From: Azonexus fungiphilus
GTDB taxonomy: Bacteria; Pseudomonadota; Gammaproteobacteria; Burkholderiales; Rhodocyclaceae
NCBI RefSeq assembly: GCF_003634965.1
Contig: NZ_RBXP01000016.1
Location: 104,935-168,934, forward strand
DNA: 64,000 nt
Direction of reading: 5' to 3'
Part shown: positions 56,021 through 64,000 of the stretch, one piece after another
Numbering within the stretch: the stretch's first letter is position 1
Layout of the letters: each line of letters starts with the position of its first letter
Position numbers and translations under genes: made by a program
The notes under the pieces: generated by a model
Seen by the model: the letters and a program-made list of their open reading frames with translations, nothing else
Databases searched by the model: none
What the model was told of the DNA's origin: nothing

Positions 56021-56779
56021 TTACTTGAGCAGCCGGCGCCGGGTCAGGCGCAGGGCGATGGCGAAGGCTACGGCGCTGGTCGCCAGCAAGGCCATGATGT
56101 GGATCAGGGCGTCGGCCGGCCAGTGGCCGGCGAGCAGCGGCCGGATCAGCGCCACGCCCTGGGCCAGCGGCAGCCAGCCGCCGATCGCGGCGAGCCAGCC
56201 GGGCAACTGGTCGGTCGGGAAGAAGACGCCGGAAATCAGCGTCATCGGCGTGATCAGCAGCGTGAAGTAGTACATGAAGAAGTCGTAGGACGGCGCCAGC
56301 GCGTTCCAGATCAGCCCGAGCGCGGCGAAGGCCAGGCCGGTGAGGACGATGGCCGGCAGGATGAGCAGCGCCAGCGGGCCGTTGGTCAGGCCCATCGCGG
56401 TGACGACGACGAGGATCGCGCAGCCGGAGAAGAAGGACTTGGTCGTCGCCCACAAGAGTTCGCCGGCGACGACGTCGGTCAGGCCGAGCGGGGTGTTGAG
56501 GATGGCGTCCCAGGTTTTCTGGACATGCATGCGCGAGAACGACGAGTACAGCGCCTCGAAGGTTGCCGCGTTCATCGTCGAGGCGCAGATGGTGCCGGCG
56601 GCGAGGAAGGCGATGTACGGCTGGCCGCCGATTTCCGGAAGCATCGCGCCGAGGCCGTAGCCGAGGCCGAGCATGTAGATCAGCGGATCGGCCAGGTTGC
56701 CGAGGATGGACGGCAGCGCCAGCTTCTTCCAGACGAGGAAGTTGCGCTGCCAGACGGGGAAGAAGCCGGGGCGGTTCAT
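56021..56779 (-). CDS. NodJ-type ABC-2 permease
   Basis: A 252-residue ABC-2 membrane protein with six helices similar to NodJ (FPVWQRNFLVWKKLALPSILGNLADPLIYMLGLGYGLG, SRMHVQKTWDAILNTPLGLTDVV). NodIJ exports lipo-chitin oligosaccharides in rhizobia, but homologues are widespread in betaproteobacteria with other substrates. Its ATG overlaps the stop of the ATPase gene by one base, so both are made together. Here no nodulation genes are present; the cargo is unknown. Confidence 0.85.
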   Translation of the reverse strand: MNRPGFFPVWQRNFLVWKKLALPSILGNLADPLIYMLGLGYGLGAMLPEIGGQPYIAFLAAGTICASTMNAATFEALYSSFSRMHVQKTWDAILNTPLGLTDVVAGELLWATTKSFFSGCAILVVVTAMGLTNGPLALLILPAIVLTGLAFAALGLIWNALAPSYDFFMYYFTLLITPMTLISGVFFPTDQLPGWLAAIGGWLPLAQGVALIRPLLAGHWPADALIHIMALLATSAVAFAIALRLTRRRLLK

Positions 56780-57723
56780 CAGTCGCGTAACTCCCGGCCG
56801 GTCAGCTTGATGAACACGTCCTCGAGGTTGGAGGCGCGATGCAGGTAGCGCAGGCCGTCGGCGCCGGCGAGCGCGGCCAGCAGCGGCTGTGGCTCGCGGC
56901 AGTAGAAGAAGGCGGTGTCGCCGCTGAGCTCGACGCGCGCGGCGAGGTGGCGGTGGTTTTCGGTGAATTCGGGCAGTCGACCGCTAGATTCGTCGAAGAC
57001 CTCGATCACCTGCGCTTCGATGTGCGTGGCGATCAGTTCGCGCGGGCTGCCTTCGGCGATCTTGCGCCCGTGGTCGATGACGATCAGCCGGTCGCACAGG
57101 CGCTCGGCCTCGTCCATGAAATGGGTGGTCAGGATCAGCGTCTTGCCCGCCGCCTTCAGCTGCTTCAGGCGTTCCCAGATCAGGTGGCGGGCCTGCGGGT
57201 CGAGGCCGGTGGTCGGCTCGTCGAGGAAGACGATGTCGGGGTCGGCGACCAGCGCGCGGGCCAGCGTCAGGCGCCGCTTCATGCCGCCCGACAGGGTGGC
57301 GATCCGGGCCTCGGCCTTGTTCGCCAGGCTGGCGAAATCGAGCAGCGCCGGAATGCGCCGGCGCACGTCGGCGTCCTTGAGGCCGAAATAGCGGCCGAAG
57401 ACGAGCAGGTTCTCGGCGCAGCTGAAATCCGGGTCGAGGTTGTCGAACTGCGGCACGACGCCGACCTTGGCGCGCGCCACCTGCGCTTCGGCGGGAATCG
57501 GCCGGCCGGCCAGGCGGATCTCGCCGGCGTCGGGTGCGGTCAGGCCGAGGCAGAGGCGCAGCGTCGTCGTCTTGCCGGCGCCGTTCGGCCCGAGCAGGCC
57601 GAAACAGGTGCCCGGTTCGACGGCGAACGACAGCCCGGCGACGACCTCGTTGCCGGCGTAATTTTTGCGCAGCCCGGCAACATCCAGTGCCATGGGCCCG
57701 GAAGCCTGGACTAGTGCCGCCAT
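56779..57723 (-). CDS. NodI-type ABC transporter ATPase
   Basis: A 314-residue ABC ATPase with Walker [10 protein letters not shown], the signature [15 protein letters not shown], Walker [13 protein letters not shown] and switch His in [11 protein letters not shown]. The extended C-terminal domain ([25 protein letters not shown]) matches NodI/drug-exporter ATPases. An internal ATG at 57693 ([10 protein letters not shown]) is an equally good start and would end the 13-base overlap with the upstream hydrolase. It pairs with the permease downstream. Confidence 0.88.
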   Translation of the reverse strand: MAALVQASGPMALDVAGLRKNYAGNEVVAGLSFAVEPGTCFGLLGPNGAGKTTTLRLCLGLTAPDAGEIRLAGRPIPAEAQVARAKVGVVPQFDNLDPDFSCAENLLVFGRYFGLKDADVRRRIPALLDFASLANKAEARIATLSGGMKRRLTLARALVADPDIVFLDEPTTGLDPQARHLIWERLKQLKAAGKTLILTTHFMDEAERLCDRLIVIDHGRKIAEGSPRELIATHIEAQVIEVFDESSGRLPEFTENHRHLAARVELSGDTAFFYCREPQPLLAALAGADGLRYLHRASNLEDVFIKLTGRELRD

Positions 57724-58349
57724 GCGCGGGTGATGATGTCGCGGATCAGGTGCAGGCGCCGATGGAAGAAGTGATCGGCACCGGGGACGACGACCACCGG
57801 CAGGTCGTTCGGTTGGGCCCAGGCGAAGACGTTGGCCAGCGGCACCGTCTCGTCGGCCGAGCCATGGATGACGATGCTGTCGTGCGGTACGGCTTCGGTG
57901 TCGTACTGGCGCGTGCCTTCGACGAAGCCGGCGGCGGTACCGACCAGGACCAGGCGCTGGGCCGGATGCCCGGCTTCCGCCAGGCGTCTGGCGACGCGCG
58001 TCTGGCAGTAGGCGCCGAACGAGAAGCCGGCCAGCGCGACCGGGATGTCGCCGCAGCGCAGCTTGGCGTCGTGGAGCACGGCGAGCAGGTCGTCGGTCTC
58101 GCCCCTGCCCTCGTCGTGCACGCCTTCAGTACCGCCGACGCCGCGGAAGTTCGGGCGGAAGGCAGCGTAGCCGAGGCTGACGAAGGTGCGCGCCAGGGTG
58201 TAGGCGACCTTGTTGGTGTTGGCGCCGCCGCCGAGCGGATGCGGATGGGCGATCAGGGCGATGCCGCGCGGTGCGTCCGGACGCTCCATGATGACTTCGA
58301 TGTTGCCGGCCGGGCCGGCGACGTTGATCTTTTCCTCGGGGGCTTTCAT
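57711..58349 (-). CDS. Alpha/beta hydrolase
   Basis: A 212-residue serine-hydrolase-fold protein. The nucleophile elbow is GFSFG (serine in LAGFSFGAY), the oxyanion region HPHPLGGG, and a catalytic His near the C-terminus in [12 protein letters not shown]; Asp in HGSADETVP completes the triad. The family (YqiA/CocE-like short hydrolases) has broad acyl or ester substrates. Its start overlaps the ferredoxin gene by four bases and its end overlaps the ABC ATPase gene by 13 bases. Substrate unknown. Confidence 0.85.
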   Translation of the reverse strand: MKAPEEKINVAGPAGNIEVIMERPDAPRGIALIAHPHPLGGGANTNKVAYTLARTFVSLGYAAFRPNFRGVGGTEGVHDEGRGETDDLLAVLHDAKLRCGDIPVALAGFSFGAYCQTRVARRLAEAGHPAQRLVLVGTAAGFVEGTRQYDTEAVPHDSIVIHGSADETVPLANVFAWAQPNDLPVVVVPGADHFFHRRLHLIRDIITRAWRH

Positions 58350-58654
58350 AGCTTCAGGCGTTCGACGACGCGTCCGTTGATCAGGTGTTCCTGGATGATT
58401 TCCTCGACGTCCTCGTTATCGACGAAGCCGTACCAGGTCTCTTCGGGATAGACGACCATCACCGGGCCCTGGTCGCAACGCCCGAGGCAGCCGGCCTTGT
58501 TGATGCGGACGGCGCCGGGACCGTTTTTCTTGAGCGCGCCGATGCGGTCCTTGGCATAGGCGAAGGCGTTGCCGCCGCCGACATTGTTGCAGCAGGACTC
58601 GCCGTTTTCGCGCTGGTTGGTGCAGATGAATACGTGGTGCTGGAAATAGCTCAT
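58346..58654 (-). CDS. Thioredoxin-like 2Fe-2S ferredoxin
   Basis: A 102-residue ferredoxin of the thioredoxin-like 2Fe-2S type (Aquifex Fd4, Azotobacter FeSII-like family). The four cysteine ligands appear as CTNQRENGESCC near the N-terminus and KAGCLGRCDQGPVMVVYPEETWYG in the middle. It is a small electron carrier; partner enzymes are not encoded nearby. It overlaps the hydrolase gene by four bases. The operon starts here, 39 bases downstream of the VanZ gene end. Confidence 0.9.
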   Translation of the reverse strand: MSYFQHHVFICTNQRENGESCCNNVGGGNAFAYAKDRIGALKKNGPGAVRINKAGCLGRCDQGPVMVVYPEETWYGFVDNEDVEEIIQEHLINGRVVERLKL

Positions 58655-58693
58655 TTTTTCTCTCCGGTGGGGACGGCCATTATAGGCGGCGTC

Positions 58694-58707
58694 GTTTCAC
58701 GTGGAAC
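58694..58707. promoter_or_regulatory. parS-like ParB-binding palindrome 4
   Basis: GTTTCACGTGGAAC, one base pair off a perfect palindrome, lies at the 3' end of the VanZ gene, overlapping its stop codon. It is the only site of the four on the mnmE side, about 15 kb from dnaA. Confidence 0.8.
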
Positions 58708-59770
58708 GGCCCGCGCCGCCGCGCAGCGTCAGCAGCAGGAAAGGCAGCGCCAGGAAGGGCCAGAGGCTGGCGACCAGGCGGGTTAGACCGTTGAAATTGA
58801 GAAAGTGCCCCTGGCGCCAGGCGGCCAGCGCCGCTTCCGAGTAAGGATTGGGCGGCGCCAGGTTGACCAGCACGGTGCCGGCGAACAGCGTCAGTGCGGC
58901 CAGCGCCAGCGCTGCCCGGGCCGGCAGCCAGAGGGCGACGAGCAGGATCGCGGCGGCCACCTGCAGCCCCTGGCGGGCGCCCGGCGTCCACCAGGCCATC
59001 GCTTCGCCGGGCCCGATCAGCACGGCGGTGCCGAGCATGCGCACGGCCAGGCCGAGAAGCAGGAAGAGCGGGACCGCGAGGCAGGCGATCCAGCGTCGGG
59101 CCGCCAGGTAGCCGAGGATCAGGCCGACGCCGACGGCGTTGCAGGCGGTGATGCCGGCCTCGATCAGCGTGTAGTGCTCGCTCGAGAACGGCAGCGCCGG
59201 GGTCAGGCCGAACAGCTGGCGCAGGTCGCCGGCGCCGAAGAGCAGGGTTTCCGGTGACAGCGGCACGATCATCCACAGACCGAGCAGCGTCAATCCCAGT
59301 TCGCCATGGGGGACTGGCGCCAGCAGCCGGTGCGCGGTGCTTTCCAGGCGGGCGAAGATGCGCGGCCCGACCAGATGCGCCCACAGCGCGCCGAGCAGGC
59401 CGCCGGCACTGTTGCAGGCCAGGTCGAGGTTCGACGGGACGCGGCTGGGCAGCCAGTTCTGCAGCGTTTCGAGGCCGAAGCTGAGGCCGGCGGCGAGCAG
59501 CGTGGCGACGATCGCGGCACTGTAGCGCCCGGGCAGACGGTGCAGGCCGAGGGTCAAAAACAGGCCGAGCGGCAGGTAGACCGCAACATTGGCGACTAGG
59601 TCGAACAGCGTCCAGTAACGCGGCCATGCGCCTTCGATGAAGGCCCATGGCGAAACGCCGGTATCGCGCCAGCCGGCGAAGGGATGCAGGCTTGCGTAAA
59701 CGATCAGCCCGCACCAGGCGAGTGCCAGGTAGCGGGCGAGGACGACGGAGCGCTTGCCGTGTTGTGACAT
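58697..59770 (-). CDS. VanZ family membrane protein
   Basis: A 357-residue membrane protein with about ten hydrophobic segments. The N-terminal half matches the VanZ-like family (LAWCGLIVYASLHPFAGWRD, FDLVANVAVYLPLGLFLTLGL, FGLETLQNWLPSRVPSNLDLACNSAGGLLGALWA). VanZ raises teicoplanin resistance in enterococci, but most members have no known role. The C-terminal half adds further membrane helices not found in the basic VanZ domain. It is a single gene transcribed away from any partner. Confidence 0.8.
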   Translation of the reverse strand: MSQHGKRSVVLARYLALAWCGLIVYASLHPFAGWRDTGVSPWAFIEGAWPRYWTLFDLVANVAVYLPLGLFLTLGLHRLPGRYSAAIVATLLAAGLSFGLETLQNWLPSRVPSNLDLACNSAGGLLGALWAHLVGPRIFARLESTAHRLLAPVPHGELGLTLLGLWMIVPLSPETLLFGAGDLRQLFGLTPALPFSSEHYTLIEAGITACNAVGVGLILGYLAARRWIACLAVPLFLLLGLAVRMLGTAVLIGPGEAMAWWTPGARQGLQVAAAILLVALWLPARAALALAALTLFAGTVLVNLAPPNPYSEAALAAWRQGHFLNFNGLTRLVASLWPFLALPFLLLTLRGGAGRST

Positions 59771-59817
59771 CCCCCGATTTTAGGCCGAAAGCGCGGCCCG
59801 GTCAGCCTTGGCGTGGC

Positions 59818-61314
59818 TCAGTGGTGATGCGGGTGCTGGCCGGTATGGTGGGTTTCGGCAGCGGCGCGGTGGTGCAGCGAGGCGTGGATGTCGCCCTGCG
59901 GCCGGCTGTGGCCGACCCACTGCGGCAGCAGCGAACCGGCGATCATGCCGAGGATGCTGACGCCGAGGCCGATCAGTTGCGGCGGTACCAGGCTGTCGTC
60001 GCCAACCAGGATCTCGACCAGCAGCCAGGCGGCGATGCCGCCGATATTCGCGGCCAGCGCGCCCTGGGTCGTCGCGCGTGCCCAGAAGGCGCCGAAGAAC
60101 AGCGGCACGAAGGCGCCGGCCAGGGTCACCTTGTAGGCGTTCTCGACCATGTGGAAGATGCTCGATTCGGAGTTCAGCGCGAAGGCGAGCACGCCGCCGG
60201 TGAAGCAGACGATGGTGACGCGCATCACGCGCAGGAACTCGCGGTCGCCCATGCCCGGGAAGAAGGCACGGACGATGTTCTCGGCGAAGGCGACCGACGG
60301 GGCCAGCAGCGTTGCCGACGAGCAGCTCATGATCGCCGCCAGCACCGAGCCGAAGAAGATCGCCTGGGCGAACACCGGTGTCTGCTCGAGGACCAGCGTC
60401 GGCAGCACCAGCTGGGTGTCCTGGGCCATCAGCGCGTTGTATTGCTCGGGGTTGATCAGCGTCGCCGAGTAGGCGATGAACATCGGCACGAAGGTGAAGC
60501 AGAAGTAGATGGTTGCGCCGATGATCGACCCCCACAGCGCGATCGTCGCGGTACGGGCCGAGGTGATGCGCTGGAAGACGTCCTGCTGCGGGATCGAACC
60601 GAGCATCATGGTCATGCCGGCGCCGAGGAAGGCGATCCATTGCCAGGGATCCGGCTCGGGGAAGAAATCGAGCTTGCCGGCTGCCGCGGCGTGTTCGATG
60701 ACCGGCATGACGCCGCCGGTCTGGCCGGAAATCAGCCAGGCGATGAAGAGCATGCCGCCGATGATCACGCCCATCTGGACGAAATCGAGGATGGCCACCG
60801 AGAGCATGCCGCCGAGCGTGGTGTAGGTGAGCACGACCAGCGCGCCGAGGATCATCCCGGCCTCCTGGCTCAGGGCGCCGTCGGTGACGACGTTGAAGAT
60901 CAGGCCGAGTGCCTTGATCTGGGCGGCGACCCAGCCGAGGTAGGCGAGCACGATGCAGATCGTTGCCAGGACTTCGACCGTGCGGTTGTAGCGCAGGCGG
61001 AAGTAGTCGCCCAGCGTCAGCACGTTGAGCTTGTACAGTTTGCGGGAGAAGAAGATGCCGCCGATGATCAGGCACAGCGAGGCCCCGAAGGGGTCGGCGA
61101 CGACGCCGCGCAGGCCTTCGGTGACGAAGGTCGAGGAGACGCCGAAGATTGCCTCGGCACCGAACCAGGTGGCGAAGACGGTTGCGGTGACCACCGGTAG
61201 CGGCAGGTGGCGGCCGGCGACGGCGAAATCCTTGGTGGTATGGACGCGGGTCGCGGCCAGCAGGCCGATGCCGATCGAAATGACGAGATAGATGACGACG
61301 AACCAGATCAGCAT
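59818..61314 (-). CDS. Sodium:solute symporter family transporter
   Basis: A 498-residue transporter of the SSS family (LeuT fold, about 13 helices). Typical stretches are TKDFAVAGRHLPLPVVTATVFATWFGAEAIFGV, LGWVAAQIKALGLIF and MSCSSATLLAPSVAFAENI, the latter holding sodium-site serines. Relatives move solutes such as proline, pantothenate or carboxylates with Na+. The C-terminal tail is histidine-rich (HASLHHRAAAETHHTGQHPHHH), which is unusual and may bind metal. No substrate can be assigned. Confidence 0.88.
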   Translation of the reverse strand: MLIWFVVIYLVISIGIGLLAATRVHTTKDFAVAGRHLPLPVVTATVFATWFGAEAIFGVSSTFVTEGLRGVVADPFGASLCLIIGGIFFSRKLYKLNVLTLGDYFRLRYNRTVEVLATICIVLAYLGWVAAQIKALGLIFNVVTDGALSQEAGMILGALVVLTYTTLGGMLSVAILDFVQMGVIIGGMLFIAWLISGQTGGVMPVIEHAAAAGKLDFFPEPDPWQWIAFLGAGMTMMLGSIPQQDVFQRITSARTATIALWGSIIGATIYFCFTFVPMFIAYSATLINPEQYNALMAQDTQLVLPTLVLEQTPVFAQAIFFGSVLAAIMSCSSATLLAPSVAFAENIVRAFFPGMGDREFLRVMRVTIVCFTGGVLAFALNSESSIFHMVENAYKVTLAGAFVPLFFGAFWARATTQGALAANIGGIAAWLLVEILVGDDSLVPPQLIGLGVSILGMIAGSLLPQWVGHSRPQGDIHASLHHRAAAETHHTGQHPHHH

Positions 61315-61356
61315 GGCGTGGGGTCGACTACGGCAAGGGGTTGAAAACGCGGGCGA

Positions 61357-62037
61357 TTATAAGGTTATTGCAGGATTTTCGAGGGGAAAAAACGGCGCCG
61401 GACGGTGAAAAGTCACTGGCTTGCCGTCGACCGGATGGACGAAGGCAATTTCTGCCGCATGCAGCAGCAGCCGCTCGGCCCGTGCGGCGGCCGGACCGGC
61501 GTAGAGTTCGTCGCCGAGGATCGGGTGGCCGAGCGCCGCCAGATGCACCCGCAACTGGTGCGAGCGGCCGGTGACCGGCTCCAGTTCGACCCGGCTCAGC
61601 CCGGCCGCCGGGTCACGCGCAAGCACCCGGAAGCGCGTCAGCGAGGGCTTGCCCAGTTCCTGGCTGACCATCTGGCGCGGCCGGTTCGGCCAGTCGCAGA
61701 TGAGCGGCAGGTCGATCTCGCCGGAATCCGGCCCGACCAGGCCGTCGACCGTGGCCAGGTAGTGCTTGTGCACGGCGCGCTCGCGGAACAGCTTGTACAT
61801 CGCCTTCTGCATCGCTTCGCCACGGGCGACGACGAGCAGTCCCGAGGTCGACATGTCGAGCCGGTGGGCGATCATCGCTTCCGGCCAGTCGCGTTGCAGC
61901 CGGGTGATCACGCAGTCCTGCTTGTCCTCGCCGCGGCCGGGTACCGAGAGCAGCCCGGAGGGCTTGTCCACGACGATCAGGCCGGCATCGACATGGACGA
62001 TCGACAGGCCTTCGGCGGGCGGCTGATAGACGCTCAT
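61357..62037 (-). CDS. rluA: RluA-family pseudouridine synthase
   Basis: A 226-residue pseudouridine synthase without an S4 domain, as in RluA, which modifies 23S rRNA U746 and tRNA U32. The catalytic aspartate is Asp61 in [12 protein letters not shown]. Other RluA traits are KHYLATVDG and [21 protein letters not shown]. Length (219 in E. coli) and motif spacing fit. It starts directly after the stop of the small secreted protein gene, so both may be expressed from the promoter beside the LexA box. Confidence 0.9.
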   Translation of the reverse strand: MSVYQPPAEGLSIVHVDAGLIVVDKPSGLLSVPGRGEDKQDCVITRLQRDWPEAMIAHRLDMSTSGLLVVARGEAMQKAMYKLFRERAVHKHYLATVDGLVGPDSGEIDLPLICDWPNRPRQMVSQELGKPSLTRFRVLARDPAAGLSRVELEPVTGRSHQLRVHLAALGHPILGDELYAGPAAARAERLLLHAAEIAFVHPVDGKPVTFHRPAPFFPLENPAITL

Positions 62038-62244
62038 TCAGTGCTGTGCCGGCCGCGTGCAACGGGCATCGAGGTAAGGGCCGGCACTGTGGCGCCAGCC
62101 GTCACCGGGCGGTGTCTGCATGCAGATGCGGGCGCCGTCGACCTTGCTCGTCCACCGGTGCCAGTAAGCCGGCCGCGCGCCGGCCGCAGCGCTCAGCGCG
62201 GCGAGCAGGAGGAACGGCAGGAGGTGGCGTTTGCACTTTCGCAT
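62038..62244 (-). CDS. Small predicted secreted protein
   Basis: A 68-residue reading frame, [25 protein letters not shown] then about 43 residues with two cysteines ([22 protein letters not shown]...DARCTRP). The Sec signal peptide is clear, with cleavage probable after AGA. I recognise no family. Its stop abuts the rluA start. The LexA box lies 12 bases upstream of its ATG, so it may be SOS-controlled. Longer in-frame starts extend across that box and seem unlikely. Confidence 0.6.
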   Translation of the reverse strand: MRKCKRHLLPFLLLAALSAAAGARPAYWHRWTSKVDGARICMQTPPGDGWRHSAGPYLDARCTRPAQH

Positions 62245-62255
62245 CAGTCGAGTTA

Positions 62256-62271
62256 CTGTATGGTTGTACAG
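62256..62271. promoter_or_regulatory. LexA (SOS) box
   Basis: CTGTATGGTTGTACAG matches the LexA consensus CTGT-N8-ACAG. It lies 12 bases before the small secreted protein start on the minus strand and about 180 bases before recA on the plus strand. recA has a separate -10-like CATAAT at 62421-62426 with no LexA box beside it. Confidence 0.8.
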
Positions 62272-62451
62272 TATCCGGTGGCTGGAAAAAACCGGGGCGC
62301 AAAGAATACACCGCACCCGGCGCAGGCTTCCATAAAATCCGTAATTGCCATTGGCATTTTTCCCCGGTGGCGAGTCTGGTATCCAGCCAGCAATTTCTGT
62401 TCCATCCCTGGCCCCTGTGCCATAATCCGCTCAACGTTTCGAGGTAAGAAC

Positions 62452-63472
<1,021 letters not shown>

Positions 63473-63480
<8 letters not shown>

Positions 63481-63907
63481 TCTGCGGGTTCGCGCACTGC
63501 AGTGTCTGACCCGGCGCGATTACAGCCGGGCCGACCTGCGTGCCCGACTCGCCGCTCACGCCGAGAGCGCGGAAGAACTCGAGGCGGTGCTCGATGCGTT
63601 GCAGGCCGAGCGCCTGCTGTCCGATCATCGCTATGCCAGCCAGCGCGTGGTTGCCCGCGCGGCCCGCTACGGCAACGGTCGCCTGCGCCAGGAACTGCGC
63701 CAGCACGGCGTCAGCGACGGGGATATCGAGGCGGCCCTGCCCGAGGCCGGCGACGAGGGCGAACGCTGTCGTTCAATTTGGGCGAAAAAGTTCGGTCGAC
63801 CGCCAGCGTCGGCGGAAGAACGTGCGAAACAGATGCGTTTCCTGCAATATCGCGGCTTTTCGTCAGAAGCGATCCGGCAGGCACTGCGCGGAGTCGATGA
63901 AGAATGA
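63473..63907 (+). CDS. recX: RecA regulator RecX
   Basis: A 144-residue helical protein of the RecX family, which caps RecA filaments and blocks their growth. Typical features are [52 protein letters not shown] and [20 protein letters not shown]. It overlaps recA by eight bases and the next gene by four. A GGTCGACCG core of the dispersed motif lies inside at 63794-63802. Confidence 0.92.
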
Positions 63908-64000
63908 GCCAGCCGACAGCCACCCTTTCCGCTCACAACCTGAAGAAGCGCTACAAGGCGCGTACCGTTGTCGAGGACGTTTCCTTCGCGGTGCGCTCCG
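63904..64000 (+). CDS. lptB: LPS export ABC ATPase LptB, N-terminal fragment
   Basis: Only the first 32 codons are in the window. The start [30 protein letters not shown] matches LptB, the ATPase that powers lipopolysaccharide transport with LptFG. It overlaps the recX stop by four bases. Identification rests on this short stretch; a different ABC ATPase is possible, but the resemblance is close. Confidence 0.75.
   Translation, partial: MSQPTATLSAHNLKKRYKARTVVEDVSFAVRS

Noticed and set aside
56021-57723. Nodulation genes nodI and nodJ.
   Set aside because: The ABC pair resembles NodIJ, but such pairs are common in non-nodulating betaproteobacteria and no other nod genes are present, so no nodulation role is called.

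Overview
The window is GC-rich, densely coding chromosomal DNA. Its core is the replication and ribosome cluster of a proteobacterium: gyrB, dnaN and dnaA on the minus strand, then rpmH, rnpA, yidD, yidC and mnmE on the plus strand. The gene order, the Acidithiobacillus-type GshA, dprA next to topB, and the recA-recX-lptB order suggest a betaproteobacterium, probably Rhodocyclales. That placement is inference from gene content; no rRNA is present to test it.

Layout. 1-7.9 kb: dprA (partial), topB, a periplasmic-binding-domain hybrid kinase, oxyR, rsuA and a DUF1857 gene. 7.9-13.2 kb: a P2-type cation ATPase, a diguanylate cyclase and the ABC-F protein YbiT. 13.4-19.6 kb: a compact plus-strand cluster of gshA, a membrane TPR protein, a gamma-glutamylcyclotransferase-like gene, a divergent gshB and apbE. 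19.7-25.1 kb: a large hybrid kinase and an HD-GYP response regulator. 25.1-27.1 kb: dtd, a HIT protein and an asparaginase. 27.2-34.2 kb: a dicarboxylate/aspartate module with aspA and dctA behind a sigma-54 promoter, a TSUP permease, and dctB-dctD, whose product DctD is a sigma-54 activator. 34.9-37.95 kb: an AT-rich island holding a complete retron (phosphoribosyltransferase-fold protein, small DNA-binding-like protein, msr-msd RNA, reverse transcriptase). 37.95-47.5 kb: the gyrB-to-mnmE core with DnaA boxes in three spacers. 47.5-62 kb: an MCE lipid-transport operon, housekeeping genes, dsbD, a NodIJ-type ABC exporter, a 2Fe-2S ferredoxin, a VanZ-like protein, a sodium:solute symporter and rluA. 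62-64 kb: a small secreted protein, a LexA box, recA, recX and the start of lptB.

Two genome-scale signals overlay the genes. Four parS-like palindromes (core CACGTG) occur across about 53 kb around dnaA, consistent with a ParB-loaded origin region; parA and parB are not in the window. A 9-base core, GTCGACCGT, occurs at least 17 times, often beside a short AT-rich stretch and three times as the perfect palindrome ACGGTCGACCGT. I do not recognise that family.

The strongest accessory system is the retron. The RNA carries a 17-bp a1/a2 stem, a TTAGC branch motif, two msr hairpins and a strong msd hairpin. The a2 arm overlaps the first codons of the longest reading of the reverse transcriptase, so the start codon is uncertain.
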